In this document: one piece after another, positions 31,024 through 39,868 of the stretch
How positions within the stretch are numbered: position 1 is the stretch's first letter
How the letters are laid out: every line of letters starts with the position of its first letter
Source: CALZJC01 sp963781065
GTDB lineage: Bacteria > Acidobacteriota > Thermoanaerobaculia > Multivoradales > JAHEKO01
Assembly (NCBI GenBank): GCA_963781065.1
Contig: CAWAET010000016.1
Coordinates: 1-64,000 of the forward strand
DNA: 64,000 bases
Direction of reading: 5' to 3'
Notes under the pieces: generated by a model
Seen by the model: only the letters and a program-made list of their open reading frames with translations
What the model was told of the DNA's origin: nothing
The model's database searches: none
Program-made: the position numbers and the translations under genes

Positions 31024-32256
31024 TCAGGGCAGCTGGTAGCAGATGATCTCCATCGGCGCCGCCTCTTCGTCGGCCTCCTCGGTGGCGCCGGCGCCGCCCT
31101 GGAGCGCCATCAGCGCGTCGAGGAAGTCAGTGACCACGAACAGCTTGTCGCCGACGAAGAAGTAGCCGTCCTGCTGCGGGTCGCCCTGGCCCTTGAGCAC
31201 GACCTGGCGCGCCAGCTTGCCGTTCTTGTCGAAGACGTCGTAGTGGCCGAGCTCGCCCTCGGGGATCCCCCAGGCACCGCGGCTGGTCTGGACCCACAGC
31301 GTGCCGTCGTCGCGGGCGCTGATCGCCTGGATCGGGTTCCAGTCAGGCTCGATCTCGTACTTCATGTTGGGAATCGGGATCTGCCGGGTGAAGCCCTTGT
31401 AGATCTCGAGGATGCGATCCGACTGCTCGCCGGTGCGCTTGTGGGTCGGGTACTCGCGGCTGATCACCCGGCCGAGCTTGCCGTCCACGCCCCAGACGTT
31501 GACCGTGTACTCGCCGAAGTCGACCGCGGAGTAGACCTTGCCGTCGGGCCCCGAGGTCCACCGGTTGCGGAACGAATCCCACTCGGACTCGGCGATCATC
31601 GGCTCGGCGGCGTTCATCTTCGAGTCCTGGGTGAACAGCCGCCGCTCGTTGCCGCCGTCCGGGCCGAAGAGAGACATGACGTTCTTCTGGGTGAAGCCGC
31701 CCTCGGACGGCTGGTTGAAGCCGTAGACCACGGCCAGCTGATCGCCGGCGTTGCGCGCCGCGAGGATGAAGCGGAAGCCGACGTCGTCCTCTCGTTCCGG
31801 CAGCAGGAAGTCGTCGGCGGGCTTGCCGTCGGGCGTCAGGCCGATGATCTTGCTGGGGAACGCCTGCAGCACGCCGATGTTGCCGTTCGGCAGCAGCAGC
31901 AGGTTGGTGGCCCCGCGAAACTCCCCGGGACCCTCCCCCTCACGGCCGATCGTGCGCAGGTACTCTCCCTTCGGCGAGTAGACCTGGACCTCGCTGAGCT
32001 GCGAGTCCAGCAGGTAGAAGTTGCCCTCGCGGTCGGCGATGACGTCGGTGATCACGCCGAAGAGCACGTCCTCGTCGTCGTAGCCGCCGACGCGCCAGAG
32101 CTCCTTGAGCTGGATGGTCTCGGGCGCCTTGGCGGCCTTGGCCGGGTTCATCACCTGCTCCTGGCCGGCGGCCGGCGGCGGAGCGAAGCCCAGAAGCGCG
32201 ACGGCGAGCGCGAGCGTCAGGATCTGAAGGGGTCTGGAAGCGAAAGCACGAGACAT
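31024..32256 (-). CDS. Secreted six-bladed beta-propeller protein
   Basis: A 410-residue exported protein; the ATG at 32256 follows GAGGAGAAA. The signal peptide ends near P-A-A-G-Q (about residue 32). The mature part shows repeating NHL/6-bladed propeller blades such as ITDVIADREGNFYLLDSQL, VQVYSPKGEYLRTIGREGEG and PGEFRGATNLLLLPNGNIG. The G-R-E-G-E-G-P-G-E-F motif is characteristic of PF17170-like propellers. The tail is acidic and ends with a lone Cys. Its function is unknown; such proteins usually bind or sense something at the cell surface. It is just upstream of the RND operon in the same direction, with a 40-base gap, and may be cotranscribed. Confidence 0.75.
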   Translation of the reverse strand: MSRAFASRPLQILTLALAVALLGFAPPPAAGQEQVMNPAKAAKAPETIQLKELWRVGGYDDEDVLFGVITDVIADREGNFYLLDSQLSEVQVYSPKGEYLRTIGREGEGPGEFRGATNLLLLPNGNIGVLQAFPSKIIGLTPDGKPADDFLLPEREDDVGFRFILAARNAGDQLAVVYGFNQPSEGGFTQKNVMSLFGPDGGNERRLFTQDSKMNAAEPMIAESEWDSFRNRWTSGPDGKVYSAVDFGEYTVNVWGVDGKLGRVISREYPTHKRTGEQSDRILEIYKGFTRQIPIPNMKYEIEPDWNPIQAISARDDGTLWVQTSRGAWGIPEGELGHYDVFDKNGKLARQVVLKGQGDPQQDGYFFVGDKLFVVTDFLDALMALQGGAGATEEADEEAAPMEIICYQLP

Positions 32257-32543
32257 GAGTTTCTCCTCTGGCAGGGTATCGGTAGCTACTCTCCCTTTCG
32301 ATACGAAAAGCCGTCGAAAAAGGTACGGCGAGAAGCGATTCTGGCCGGGTCCCGCCAACAGTAGCCTACGAAGGGCTCATCGAGCCTATTCGCCACCGCC
32401 ACTGACCACACCACCCCTGCGCGCGGGTCGCGAACGGCCCCCCGCAACGGGTCGCCGACTTCCCCGTACCCGGCCCGAGGGTTGCCATCACCGGAGCCGG
32501 CCGACATCGAAGCACTGCCGCGGGATAATGCGGCAAGAGCGGC

Positions 32544-33857
32544 GTGAAGGGCCGCCGGCAACCGGAGACCGATCCCTTGGTCGAGTTCATCACCCTGTTT
32601 CTCGGCGCCCTGATCACCGGGCCGAACCAGGTCGAGCTGCAGGTCCACGAGGACGTCGCGGCGCTGGAGCTGCGACTGGATGCGCGGGCCGTGGCCACCC
32701 TCCGGAAAGCCCCATGGGCCCTGGAGGTGGACTTCGGAGACCAGCTGCTGCCGCATCTGCTGGAGGCCGTCGCCTACGCGGGCGACGGACGCGAGGTCGG
32801 GCGCGCCAGCCAGTGGGTCAACCTGGCCCCCAAGCAGACCGATCTCACCGTCAACCTGGACCGAAACCGGACGACCCACCGGCTCGAGGCACGGCTCAGC
32901 TGGCAGAGCCTGTCGCAGGACAACGAGCCGATCGGCGCGGTCGCCGTCTTCGACGGCGAGCCCCTCGAGGTTCTCGATCCGAAGATCATCCCGCTGCCTC
33001 CCCACGACCCCGACACCCTGCACCACCTGCGGGTCGCGCTCGAGTTTTCCGGCCTGGTGCGGGCGGCGACCGAGATCACCTTCGGCGGCCACTTCGGAGA
33101 GAGCGTCAGCTCCGCCCTGACCGCCTTTCCCGTTTCCCTCGACGGCCTGCGAGAGTTGCCCGCGGTCGCTGAGATGCAGGGCTGGTTCCGCGCCGGCGGC
33201 CGGCCGGTGCGGGTTCACTCGGCGGAGAAGGGCCTGGCCGAGATCTTCGTCGTCCGGTCTCCATCGGCCATGCGGCGCTTCAACCCCGGGGTACGGCGCG
33301 ACACCAGGCCGACCCAGCCGATCCTGCGGCGGGACCATCAGCTGAGCTTTTTCGGGGTCAGCCCCCAGCTCGTGGAGCGAGCTCAGGGCTCCTTTGTCGT
33401 GTTTCCTCGCGCGGCGAATGTCGGGGCTCGGGTCGACGGCCTCGGCCGGACCCTGAGGTCGGTGAGCCTTCCCGAGGGCCCGCCGGAAGACAGAAGGGTG
33501 GCCGACGCGGTCGCGGTGGCCGGGCTGTTCGCCAATCAGACCGCGCGCCGCCGAGCGGTCGTGCTGATCGCCACCGCCGACTCCATCGACGCCAGCCAGC
33601 TCGCGCCCCGACCAGGTGCTGCCCTACCTCGCGAGCATCGGCGTGCCGTTCGTCGTGTGGAATCCGCAGAGGGGCGCCAAGGACGCCGGCCGCTGGGGCG
33701 CCGCGCGCAACATCTCGACGGACTCCCTGCTCGACAACGCCTACAAGGAGCTGAGCCGGGCGCTGGACCGCCAGAGGATCGTCTGGCTCGACGGGTCGCA
33801 CCTGCCGCAGACCATCGCCCTCGATCCGCCGTCGAAGGGGTGCGGGCAGTCCGCTAG
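32544..33857 (+). CDS. Acidobacterial VWFA-related-like protein, two frameshifts
   Basis: About 437 codons. The start is a GTG without a good ribosome-binding site, so the N-terminus is uncertain. The middle has WALEVDFGDQLLPHLLEAVA, GRASQWVNLAPKQTDLTVN and RLEARLSWQSLSQDNEPIGA, which resembles the VWFA-related family described from Acidobacteria. The later part has RRRAVVLIATADSIDASQLA. At 33606-33609 an extra C shifts the frame, and DQVLPYLASIGVPFVVWNPQ continues in the next frame. A lost G in the run at 33837-33840 returns to the first frame and gives the end S-K-G-V-R-A-V-R and a stop at 33855-33857. A canonical MIDAS motif is not obvious. No signal peptide is seen. Role unknown. Confidence 0.55.
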   Translation: MKGRRQPETDPLVEFITLFLGALITGPNQVELQVHEDVAALELRLDARAVATLRKAPWALEVDFGDQLLPHLLEAVAYAGDGREVGRASQWVNLAPKQTDLTVNLDRNRTTHRLEARLSWQSLSQDNEPIGAVAVFDGEPLEVLDPKIIPLPPHDPDTLHHLRVALEFSGLVRAATEITFGGHFGESVSSALTAFPVSLDGLRELPAVAEMQGWFRAGGRPVRVHSAEKGLAEIFVVRSPSAMRRFNPGVRRDTRPTQPILRRDHQLSFFGVSPQLVERAQGSFVVFPRAANVGARVDGLGRTLRSVSLPEGPPEDRRVADAVAVAGLFANQTARRRAVVLIATADSIDASQLAPRPGAALPREHRRAVRRVESAEGRQGRRPLGRRAQHLDGLPARQRLQGAEPGAGPPEDRLARRVAPAADHRPRSAVEGVRAVR

Positions 33858-33913
33858 AGGGAGCGCCCCGACCTTCGCGGGATTGTCCGGGCCGATTCCC
33901 GGGATGCGCGCCC

Positions 33914-34747
33914 TCAATCCACCTGCGCGGTGCAGCAGCGCAAGCCCACGTCGCCACAGTAATCGTCGCGACAGCGCATCCCGGCCGCGAACCGGCCGAG
34001 CTGGCAGTCGAGCCACAGACCGGGCCGCTCGGTAGCCCACACCGTCCAATCGCACGTCTTGGTGTTGGCCAGGCGCGACGACTTGAACGTGTGCGGCAGA
34101 ACGTTGTCGCAGTAGGGCCCCCAGCAGGTCAGGCCGTTGAGGAACGTCTTCGACTGCATGACGTTGGGGAACTCCTCGGAGATCTGCCGCGACTGGACCT
34201 CCTTGGCGCCCGGGTCGGGCGCGCCCCCGAGATAGGGGCAGCACAGCATGTCCTTGTTGTCGCAGTAGGAGCCCGTGCACCTGACGCCGCGCAGCGCATG
34301 GCCCGACGGGCACATGCGCCGGTTGTCGGGCTCCTCCGAGAGGCGCGCCATGAAGACGCACGGCTCGTTGGCGAGGGCGCTGACCAGCTCGTCCGCCGGA
34401 CCGGACCCCGTCTCCTTCATGCGCGCGGCGAACACGTCGCCCTGCTGGACGCGGCCGGCCACCTCCATCGGCTCGGCGACGGCCGAGCAGTCCTCCGACA
34501 GGGTGAGCACGTACTCGCCGGCACCGGCCACCACGTGGGTCAGGCCACACTTCGTCGTCTCGCGGATCAGCGCCCGGCCCCAGGGCTCGAGCCCGATGCG
34601 CGTGCCCGCGCTCAGCTGCTGGCCCGGCGCGAGGCCCTCCGGCTCGACAGCCGCGGTCACCGCGACGACCACGAAGTCGGCGGCGGCGGCGGGCAGCGCC
34701 ACGCAGGCGGCCAGCACGGCCAGGGTTGCCAGCTGGAGTGTCTTCAT
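33914..34747 (-). CDS. Secreted cysteine-rich protein with repeated C-x-G-x-Y-C-D motifs
   Basis: A 277-residue protein with a clear start (GGAGGAAG before ATG at 34747) and a signal peptide cleaved near A-A-A-A-D. The first half (to about residue 120) is a beta-rich region with C67 and C86. The second half carries three related Cys modules: RCTGSYCDNKDMLCCPY, then CWGPYCDNVLPH, and CRDDYCGDVGLRCCT near the end. The paired Cys pattern suggests disulfide-bonded, exported repeats. I do not know this family's function. It converges with the VWFA-like gene with 56 bases between stops. It is followed on the same strand by nothing related. Confidence 0.7.
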   Translation of the reverse strand: MKTLQLATLAVLAACVALPAAAADFVVVAVTAAVEPEGLAPGQQLSAGTRIGLEPWGRALIRETTKCGLTHVVAGAGEYVLTLSEDCSAVAEPMEVAGRVQQGDVFAARMKETGSGPADELVSALANEPCVFMARLSEEPDNRRMCPSGHALRGVRCTGSYCDNKDMLCCPYLGGAPDPGAKEVQSRQISEEFPNVMQSKTFLNGLTCWGPYCDNVLPHTFKSSRLANTKTCDWTVWATERPGLWLDCQLGRFAAGMRCRDDYCGDVGLRCCTAQVD

Positions 34748-34855
34748 CGTTCTTCCTCCGCAGAAGAGATAGGGCAGGATCCGTCGGTGTCGAAGCCCTT
34801 TTTCTACCACGTCAGGCTCCCACCTTCCGAGAGAGGGGACAGGCACCTCTGGCGG

Positions 34856-35275
34856 CTAGCGGGGCTCGGGCAGCAATCTGATGTCGCCATGCCGCGGGCG
34901 CACCACGGTGAAGTGCCGACGGTCGAGCGTCAGGATTGCGTCGGCTTCGTGACGCTCGGCCAAGGCCACGACTGAGGCATCGGTTCCTCCCAGAGGCAGG
35001 TCCGCGTAGGTCTCGACAAGCTCGGCGATCCGCAGCCAGTCCTCCGGTCTCGGCGCCTGCACGTCGAATCCCTCGAGACCGCGCAAGAAACTTGCCTCGA
35101 CCGAGGGGCCATGCCGCCGGCCGACAAGGTAGGTCGCTTCGGCGACGCAGAGAGCGGGAATCAGGAAGTCGAGCGTGCTCGATTCGAGGACGGCCAGACA
35201 CGCGAGGTGATCGGGGTCGGCTCGATTGACCGTGGCCAGAAGCGGGCCGGTGTCAACGATCGCCAGCGATGTCAT
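34856..35275 (-). CDS. vapC: PIN-domain toxin (VapC-like ribonuclease)
   Basis: A 139-residue PIN-domain protein. The start MTSLAIVDTGPLLATV places the first acidic residue (Asp) at position 8. Further conserved acids are Glu in V-A-E-A-T-Y-L and Asp in L-G-G-T-D-A-S-V-V-A, followed by AILTLDRRHF. These form the metal site of an RNase. The gene overlaps its antitoxin by 23 bases, as is common for VapBC pairs. It should be inhibited by the antitoxin in the cell. The target RNA is unknown. Confidence 0.85.
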   Translation of the reverse strand: MTSLAIVDTGPLLATVNRADPDHLACLAVLESSTLDFLIPALCVAEATYLVGRRHGPSVEASFLRGLEGFDVQAPRPEDWLRIAELVETYADLPLGGTDASVVALAERHEADAILTLDRRHFTVVRPRHGDIRLLPEPR

Positions 35276-35495
35276 CCGCCCAGCTTTCAGAGAGGGACTT
35301 TTCGAGCTCCGCCGCCGGCGCGACATCCCGATCATCGACCAGACCAGCCCATGGGACCTTGCGCCGCTTGTCACCTCGCAACTGCTCCGACAACGAGATC
35401 CGCACGATCTCGGAGACGCTCGTACCTCGCCGTGTGGCCTCCCGGTCCACCAGGGCGGCCAGGTCATCGGGCAGGGACACGGTGGTGCGCTTCAT
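35253..35495 (-). CDS. vapB: Ribbon-helix-helix antitoxin (VapB/CopG type)
   Basis: An 80-residue protein. The N-terminus MKRTTVSLPDDLAALVDREA is a classic ribbon-helix-helix DNA-binding unit, followed by RRGTSVSEIVRISLSEQLRG. The acidic C-terminal part (about 55-80) would fold over the toxin. It precedes and overlaps the PIN gene. The upstream DNA is notably AT-rich, with GCAT repeated four bases apart at 35499-35510 near the start, which may be part of an autoregulatory site. Confidence 0.85.
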   Translation of the reverse strand: MKRTTVSLPDDLAALVDREATRRGTSVSEIVRISLSEQLRGDKRRKVPWAGLVDDRDVAPAAELEKSLSESWADDIAGDR

Positions 35496-35550
35496 CGCTG
35501 CATAATAGCATACCTAACGGGACGTCATCGCCCCGATCGCGGTCGCGGGC

Positions 35551-37476
35551 CTAGCCGGCCTTGCGCGCCGCCGCCGTCCCCGCCTCGGCCAGCTCCTCCA
35601 GCAGCCGCCCGCCGGTCGATTCGATCTGATCCGCCAGGTACCGGCAGCGGGGCTCGGCGCGCTCGAGGTAGCGCTCGAGGACCTCTCGACGCTCCGGGTG
35701 CCGGCGCGCCTGATCGAGCAGGATGCGGCAGATGGCGGCCTCGGCCATGAGCGCCGCGAGCCGTTCCGCGTGCAGCTGGGCGAGGGCGAAATCGCGCTTC
35801 GGGTCCCAGTCGTTGAACAGCGCGCGCGGCCGGGTGCCCAGCGGCGTTCCCTGGAGCGAGGTGAGCTTCCTGCCCAGCAGGCGCCGGATCAGGTGCTGCT
35901 GGGCGCCGTAGGAGATCCCCTGGACGCGGGCGGTGCGGCGCTCGAGCGAGTCGCGGTCCGACACCGCGCGCCACTGGGCCTGGGCGCGGCGGCGCACGAA
36001 GCCCTGGGGGTTCTTGAGGATCCCGTTCAGGGTGTCGCGGGTGGCCATCAGGGCCTGGATCTGGCTGGTGCCCTCGTAGATCGGCAGGACCAGCGAGTCC
36101 CGCACCAGCTTCTCCGCCGGGTAGTCCGGGGTGTAGCCGTTGCCGCCGTGGATCTGGAGGCAGGCGCGGGCCATCCCGACGGCGCGTTCCGCCGCCAGGT
36201 ACTTGAGCAGCGGCGTCGCCCGGCGCAGCCGGCGCCGGTGGTGCTTGACGCGCCGCTCGAGGCGCTTGCGCTCGAGCTCGTCCGGCGGCGGCGCCAGGCG
36301 CAGGCGCAGCGCTTCCTTCTCGGCCAGCTCCTCGTGCACCGCGGCGTACATGGCCAGGGCGCGCAGGCCCTGGATGTCGGTTCGCATCTCGTCCAGGGAG
36401 TCGGCGATCATCTCGTGCCGATCGAGCGGCTTGCCCATGGACCGGCGCTCGGCGGCGTATTCCCGCGCCGCCCGGTAGGCGGCCTCGCACAGCCCGATCG
36501 ACTCGAAGCCGACGGTGATCCGGGCGCCGTTCATCAGCGTCAGCATGTGCTTGAAGCCCTCGCCTCGCTCGCCGATCAGCCAGGCGGGCGTGCGGTCGAA
36601 GCTGATCGAGGCGGTCACCGAGGCGTGGTGCCCGAGCTTCTCCTCCAGCCGGTCGACCTTGGCGTGCCAAATGCGCCGGCCGTCGGGCTCGTCGTCGTAG
36701 GTCTTGGCCAGGAACATGGACAGCCCGGAGAGACCGGCGAACGGGTCGTCGGAGCCGGTGGCCTGCTCGGTGCGGGCGATGACGAAGTGGTACTTGCCGT
36801 GCCCGGAGGTGATGAAGATCTTCTGCCCGGTCAGCGTCCAGTTGCCGTCGGCGTCCCGCTCGCCCACCGCGCGCAGCGCCGCCATGTCGCTGCCGGCGTC
36901 GGGCTCGGTGATGTCCATGCAGCCCCAGGCCTCGCCGCTGGCAATCTCGGCGATGCCCTCGGCGAACCGCGTGCGGGCGATCTCGAGCTTGTCGCGGTCG
37001 AACTCGGTCGTCCCCTCTTCGATCGACAGCGCCATCATCGCCAGGGCCATGCCGGCGTGGAACGAGTAGTGCGTCATCACGGCCTGATCGACCCGCCCCA
37101 GGATCTCGTTGTGCACGTTGTAGAGCAGCACCGGGGCGTTGACGCCACCGAGCTCGCGCGGCAGGCACATGCCGTGGACGTCGAGCTCGCGCATCTGCTG
37201 GAAGATCCCCTCGAGCCGCGGCGGGAAGCGGGCCTCACCGCCCTCGAAGAGCACGCCTTCGCGATCGAGCTCGGCGACGTGGGGAGCGACCTCCTCGGCC
37301 GCGAACTCGCCGAACATGGTCACGATGTCGAGATAGAACTGGCGCGCCTCCTCGAGGCTCTCGAACCCACCCGGGGCCCGGAAGCCGAGCTCGCAGGCGT
37401 CGACGATCGGCTGCCAGTCGATCCCCTTCTCCAGATACCAGCGCAGATCCTCGTTGTCGGTGTAGAAGTTGGCCAT
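35551..37476 (-). CDS. Acyl-CoA dehydrogenase
   Basis: A 641-residue flavoenzyme; the ATG at 37476 follows GGAGGAC. The order of motifs is normal: EAWGCMDITEPDAGSDMAAL for FAD and substrate, WTLTGQKIFITSGHG, then GLCEAAYRAAREYAAERRSM, and LVLPIYEGTSQIQALMATRD with the catalytic base Glu468. An extra stretch of about 130 residues after the usual C-terminus and an insert near 390-430 (rich in Arg and Leu) make it longer than short-chain enzymes. This resembles long acyl-CoA dehydrogenases used in fatty acid oxidation. It would oxidise acyl-CoA to enoyl-CoA, passing electrons to ETF. Chain length cannot be stated. It follows the antitoxin gene by 55 bases on the same strand (transcribed before it). 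Confidence 0.88.
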   Translation of the reverse strand: MANFYTDNEDLRWYLEKGIDWQPIVDACELGFRAPGGFESLEEARQFYLDIVTMFGEFAAEEVAPHVAELDREGVLFEGGEARFPPRLEGIFQQMRELDVHGMCLPRELGGVNAPVLLYNVHNEILGRVDQAVMTHYSFHAGMALAMMALSIEEGTTEFDRDKLEIARTRFAEGIAEIASGEAWGCMDITEPDAGSDMAALRAVGERDADGNWTLTGQKIFITSGHGKYHFVIARTEQATGSDDPFAGLSGLSMFLAKTYDDEPDGRRIWHAKVDRLEEKLGHHASVTASISFDRTPAWLIGERGEGFKHMLTLMNGARITVGFESIGLCEAAYRAAREYAAERRSMGKPLDRHEMIADSLDEMRTDIQGLRALAMYAAVHEELAEKEALRLRLAPPPDELERKRLERRVKHHRRRLRRATPLLKYLAAERAVGMARACLQIHGGNGYTPDYPAEKLVRDSLVLPIYEGTSQIQALMATRDTLNGILKNPQGFVRRRAQAQWRAVSDRDSLERRTARVQGISYGAQQHLIRRLLGRKLTSLQGTPLGTRPRALFNDWDPKRDFALAQLHAERLAALMAEAAICRILLDQARRHPERREVLERYLERAEPRCRYLADQIESTGGRLLEELAEAGTAAARKAG

Positions 37477-37568
37477 GGCTTCAGTCCTCCGGTTGGAAGA
37501 GACTCGACTTGGCGACTCGCACCAGCTCGGCGAGATTGCGTCGGTTGAGGTCGCGGCCCCCGGGTCGT

Positions 37569-37739
37569 CAGGGTCTGGCGGACTTCGAGGGGCGCGACGC
37601 GAGCCAGGGCATTGTAGTCCCGGTCGCGATGGAGCACCGCCTGCGAGTTCCGCAGGGCGCACGCGGCGATCAGGCAGTCGGTGCCGGAGCGGATGGTCAG
37701 CCCGGCGCGGCGCGCCGAGCGATAGAGGTCGACCGCCGT
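37569..37739 (-). pseudogene. C-terminal remnant of a PIN-domain (VapC-type) toxin
   Basis: A 57-codon stretch on the minus strand reads like the C-terminal half of a VapC: VDLYRSARRAGLTIRSGTDC followed by LIAACALRNSQAVLHRDRDY. The Asp before the first conserved C-L-I-A-A and the later D-R-D-Y match PIN family landmarks. The N-terminal half, with the first acidic residue, is absent: the sequence upstream is antisense to the YaiI gene and does not code for a PIN start. No antitoxin gene is seen beside it. It appears to be a broken toxin. Confidence 0.6.
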
Positions 37740-37760
37740 GCGCGATAGGCTCGGCCGATA

Positions 37761-38213
37761 GTGCGCATTCTCGTGGACGCCGACGCCTGCCCGGTCAAGG
37801 AAGAGGTCTTTCGCGTCGCCCAGCGTGTCGACGTCCCGGTGCTCGTGGTTTCGAACTCGTGGCTCCACGTGCCGCCGCCGCCAGCGGTCGAGCTCATCGT
37901 GGTCTCCTCAGGGCAGCTCGACGAGGCCGACGATCGGATCGTCGAGCTGGCGGCTCCGGACGACGTGGTCGTGACCAGCGACATTCTCCTGGCGGCGCGC
38001 TGCCTCGAACAGGGCGCCCGGGTGCTGCGGCCCGACGGCCGGCCCTTCAGCGCGGAGAACATCGGTGACGCTCTGGCCTCGCGCGAACTACTGGCCGACC
38101 TGCGCGAGATGGGCGCGATCCAGGGCGGCCCCGGCCCGTTCTCGAAGAAGGACCGGTCCCGCTTCCTCCACGCCCTAGATGAGGCGCTGCGCACCTCGCA
38201 GCGTTCGCGGTAG
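37761..38213 (+). CDS. YaiI/YqxD family (DUF188) protein
   Basis: A 150-residue protein starting M-R-I-L-V-D-A-D-A-C-P-V-K-E-E. The D-A-D-A-C-P-V motif at the N-terminus is the hallmark of the YaiI/YqxD family, which has a PIN-like fold. Later come VVTSDILLAARCLEQGA and V-L-R-P-D-G-R-P-F, also conserved. The family is widespread but its biochemical role is unclear. It may be a nuclease. The end is basic with phosphate-binding-like S-K-K-D-R-S-R. It is divergent from the PIN remnant. Confidence 0.85.
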   Translation: MRILVDADACPVKEEVFRVAQRVDVPVLVVSNSWLHVPPPPAVELIVVSSGQLDEADDRIVELAAPDDVVVTSDILLAARCLEQGARVLRPDGRPFSAENIGDALASRELLADLREMGAIQGGPGPFSKKDRSRFLHALDEALRTSQRSR

Positions 38214-38277
38214 CGGCAGGCACGGGCCTGATTCGGCGCTCGTCGCAGCCACGCCCGAGAAGCGTGGGACCTCACTC

Positions 38278-38317
38278 CCGGAGCGATCATGATCGTGAAG
38301 CGGGCGTTGGGAGACAC
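38278..38317 (-). repeat. Degenerate copy of the start of a small membrane protein gene
   Basis: The minus strand reads M-S-P-N-A-R-F-T-I-M-I-A here, closely matching M-S-A-N-A-R-F-A-I-M-I-A at 41539-41574. The similarity ends after about 40 bases. It may be a remnant of a duplicated small gene. It lies in the 254-base gap between the YaiI gene and the lectin gene, which otherwise shows no gene. Confidence 0.4.
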
Positions 38318-38467
38318 TGGCTCTACTGCCGATCTCAGTCGCCCGGCCGAACCAACTCGATCGAGAGGCCGAGGCGCAGCAAAGTCCCAGCGAGAGCTTC
38401 AGTCTGCTGTGGGCCCAGGCCTGAGCCCGCGACGGGAATCGGGGCCAGCACCAGGGCTGGCGGCCTT

Positions 38468-39868
38468 CTAAGACGACGGGTTGAAGTAGACCCCGACCCG
38501 CCTGTTACTGATATCCCAGAAATACACGGGGCAGTAGAAGTAGATCGTGTTGCCCAGGTTGATGCGCGAACTTGGGGTGGCAGTACTCACGGGCCAGGGA
38601 ACCCCCGAATCCCATTTCGCGCAGAAAGCCTGGGTGGGAGGGTTGCTGGACAACTCAGTCGTCGCAGGGAAAGTGTAGGTCCCTGAGCGGCCATCGCTTC
38701 CGGTGAACGTGACGTCAACCGAGTTTCCGGCGCCGAGGGTCACCACGTCGTCCCCGTACCACGACGGACGTTCATCCACGAAATGCGCTTTATACGTGTC
38801 ACTGTACTGCGGATTCTCCGGCGAGACTCTCATGGTGAGGTAGGGCGCGCCAGTGTCGACCGTCGCTCTGAGGTCCGTGACGGTTATGGGTGCGATGCCT
38901 CCGGGAAACTTGAACGTCACGCCGAAGCCGGGCACCATGTCGGGGCGAAAGTTCTTGCCGAAGAGATTGCTCGGTATATCCGTTCGCCAGATCAGGTCCC
39001 CGGTCACCTCGAGGGGCGACCCGAGTTGCAGATAGCACTGGAGCGTGTCCCACCCGCTGGCGATGCTCCCCTGCGCTGCCGAGACAATTCCCATGCCCAC
39101 CCTCTCCGACTCCGAGTACTTTGCTGCGAGCGCATAGGGCAGGCTATCCTGGCTTGGGAAGCCTCCCAAGAGCACTCGGCCACCCGAGTCGTGCGCATAG
39201 AACTCGAAATCGTCGATGCTATAAACGGTCCCGTCCTTGCCGGTCAGCGTCAGCTGTCCCTTCATCAGGTCGCTCGGCTGTCCCCAACAGTCGGTGACGT
39301 TGGATCTGACGACTTCGGCTTGCCCCGATACCCAGGCCTTGGGAATGCAGACCTGCCAGCTCCCCGTGTCCATCAGGATCGAACGGGTACCGTTCAGGGC
39401 GGTGCCACCCAACTCGACGTTGAAGTTGTTGCCCATGGGGACCATCTTCGAATGATCGAGAGTGTTGCTCGCCCCGGTTCCCCAAACATAGCCCTCGGGG
39501 CATTGTGGCGTGCCCTTGTAGACGCAGAGACTCCCGTCATCCCGCATATACGCGATGAAGTGCCCGCCACTCGCGGTTACCCCCGAATTCCAGATGAAGC
39601 CCTGATTGTCGGAAGGGCCCGTCCCCTTGTAGGTGCATAGATTGCCGTCGTCCTGCATGATGGTGTAGTAGTCGCCATCTGGCTTGCTGCGCGACAGCGA
39701 GCCCCAGACGAAGCCCCGATTGTCTTGGGGTCCACTACCGCGATAGACACAGAGATTTCCATCGCTTTGCATGGTCACGAAGTAGTCCTCGTTCTCCGCT
39801 ACTCGGTAAGTGCCCGTCGTCAAGTACTGGCCGGTCAAGAACAGGTTTGCGCCAGGGGGAATTGCCAT
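38468..39868 (-). CDS. B-lectin repeat protein fused to a pepsin-like two-DTG domain
   Basis: A 466-residue protein with no signal peptide; GGAG lies five bases before the ATG at 39868. Residues 1-130 carry three bulb-lectin repeats: QSDGNLCVY, QDDGNLCTY and RDDGSLCVY. These are variants of the mannose-binding motif QxDxNxVxY with Cys where Val is usual. Residues about 145-466 hold two Asp-Thr-Gly sites: Asp167 in S-I-L-M-D-T-G-S-W and Asp338 in R-A-T-V-D-T-G-A-P-Y-L-T. Their 171-residue spacing and flanking hydrophobics resemble the two lobes of pepsin-type aspartic proteases, which are rare in bacteria. The proteolytic role is inferred. GC content is visibly lower than in neighbours, suggesting acquisition. 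Neighbouring genes give no help: a RAYT transposase lies beyond. Confidence 0.7.
   Translation of the reverse strand: MAIPPGANLFLTGQYLTTGTYRVAENEDYFVTMQSDGNLCVYRGSGPQDNRGFVWGSLSRSKPDGDYYTIMQDDGNLCTYKGTGPSDNQGFIWNSGVTASGGHFIAYMRDDGSLCVYKGTPQCPEGYVWGTGASNTLDHSKMVPMGNNFNVELGGTALNGTRSILMDTGSWQVCIPKAWVSGQAEVVRSNVTDCWGQPSDLMKGQLTLTGKDGTVYSIDDFEFYAHDSGGRVLLGGFPSQDSLPYALAAKYSESERVGMGIVSAAQGSIASGWDTLQCYLQLGSPLEVTGDLIWRTDIPSNLFGKNFRPDMVPGFGVTFKFPGGIAPITVTDLRATVDTGAPYLTMRVSPENPQYSDTYKAHFVDERPSWYGDDVVTLGAGNSVDVTFTGSDGRSGTYTFPATTELSSNPPTQAFCAKWDSGVPWPVSTATPSSRINLGNTIYFYCPVYFWDISNRRVGVYFNPSS

Noticed and set aside
33858..34035. Extension of the VWFA-like protein to 34035
   Set aside because: It would overlap the convergent cysteine-rich gene by 122 bases. 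One lost G in the run at 33837-33840 gives a natural stop at 33857 instead.
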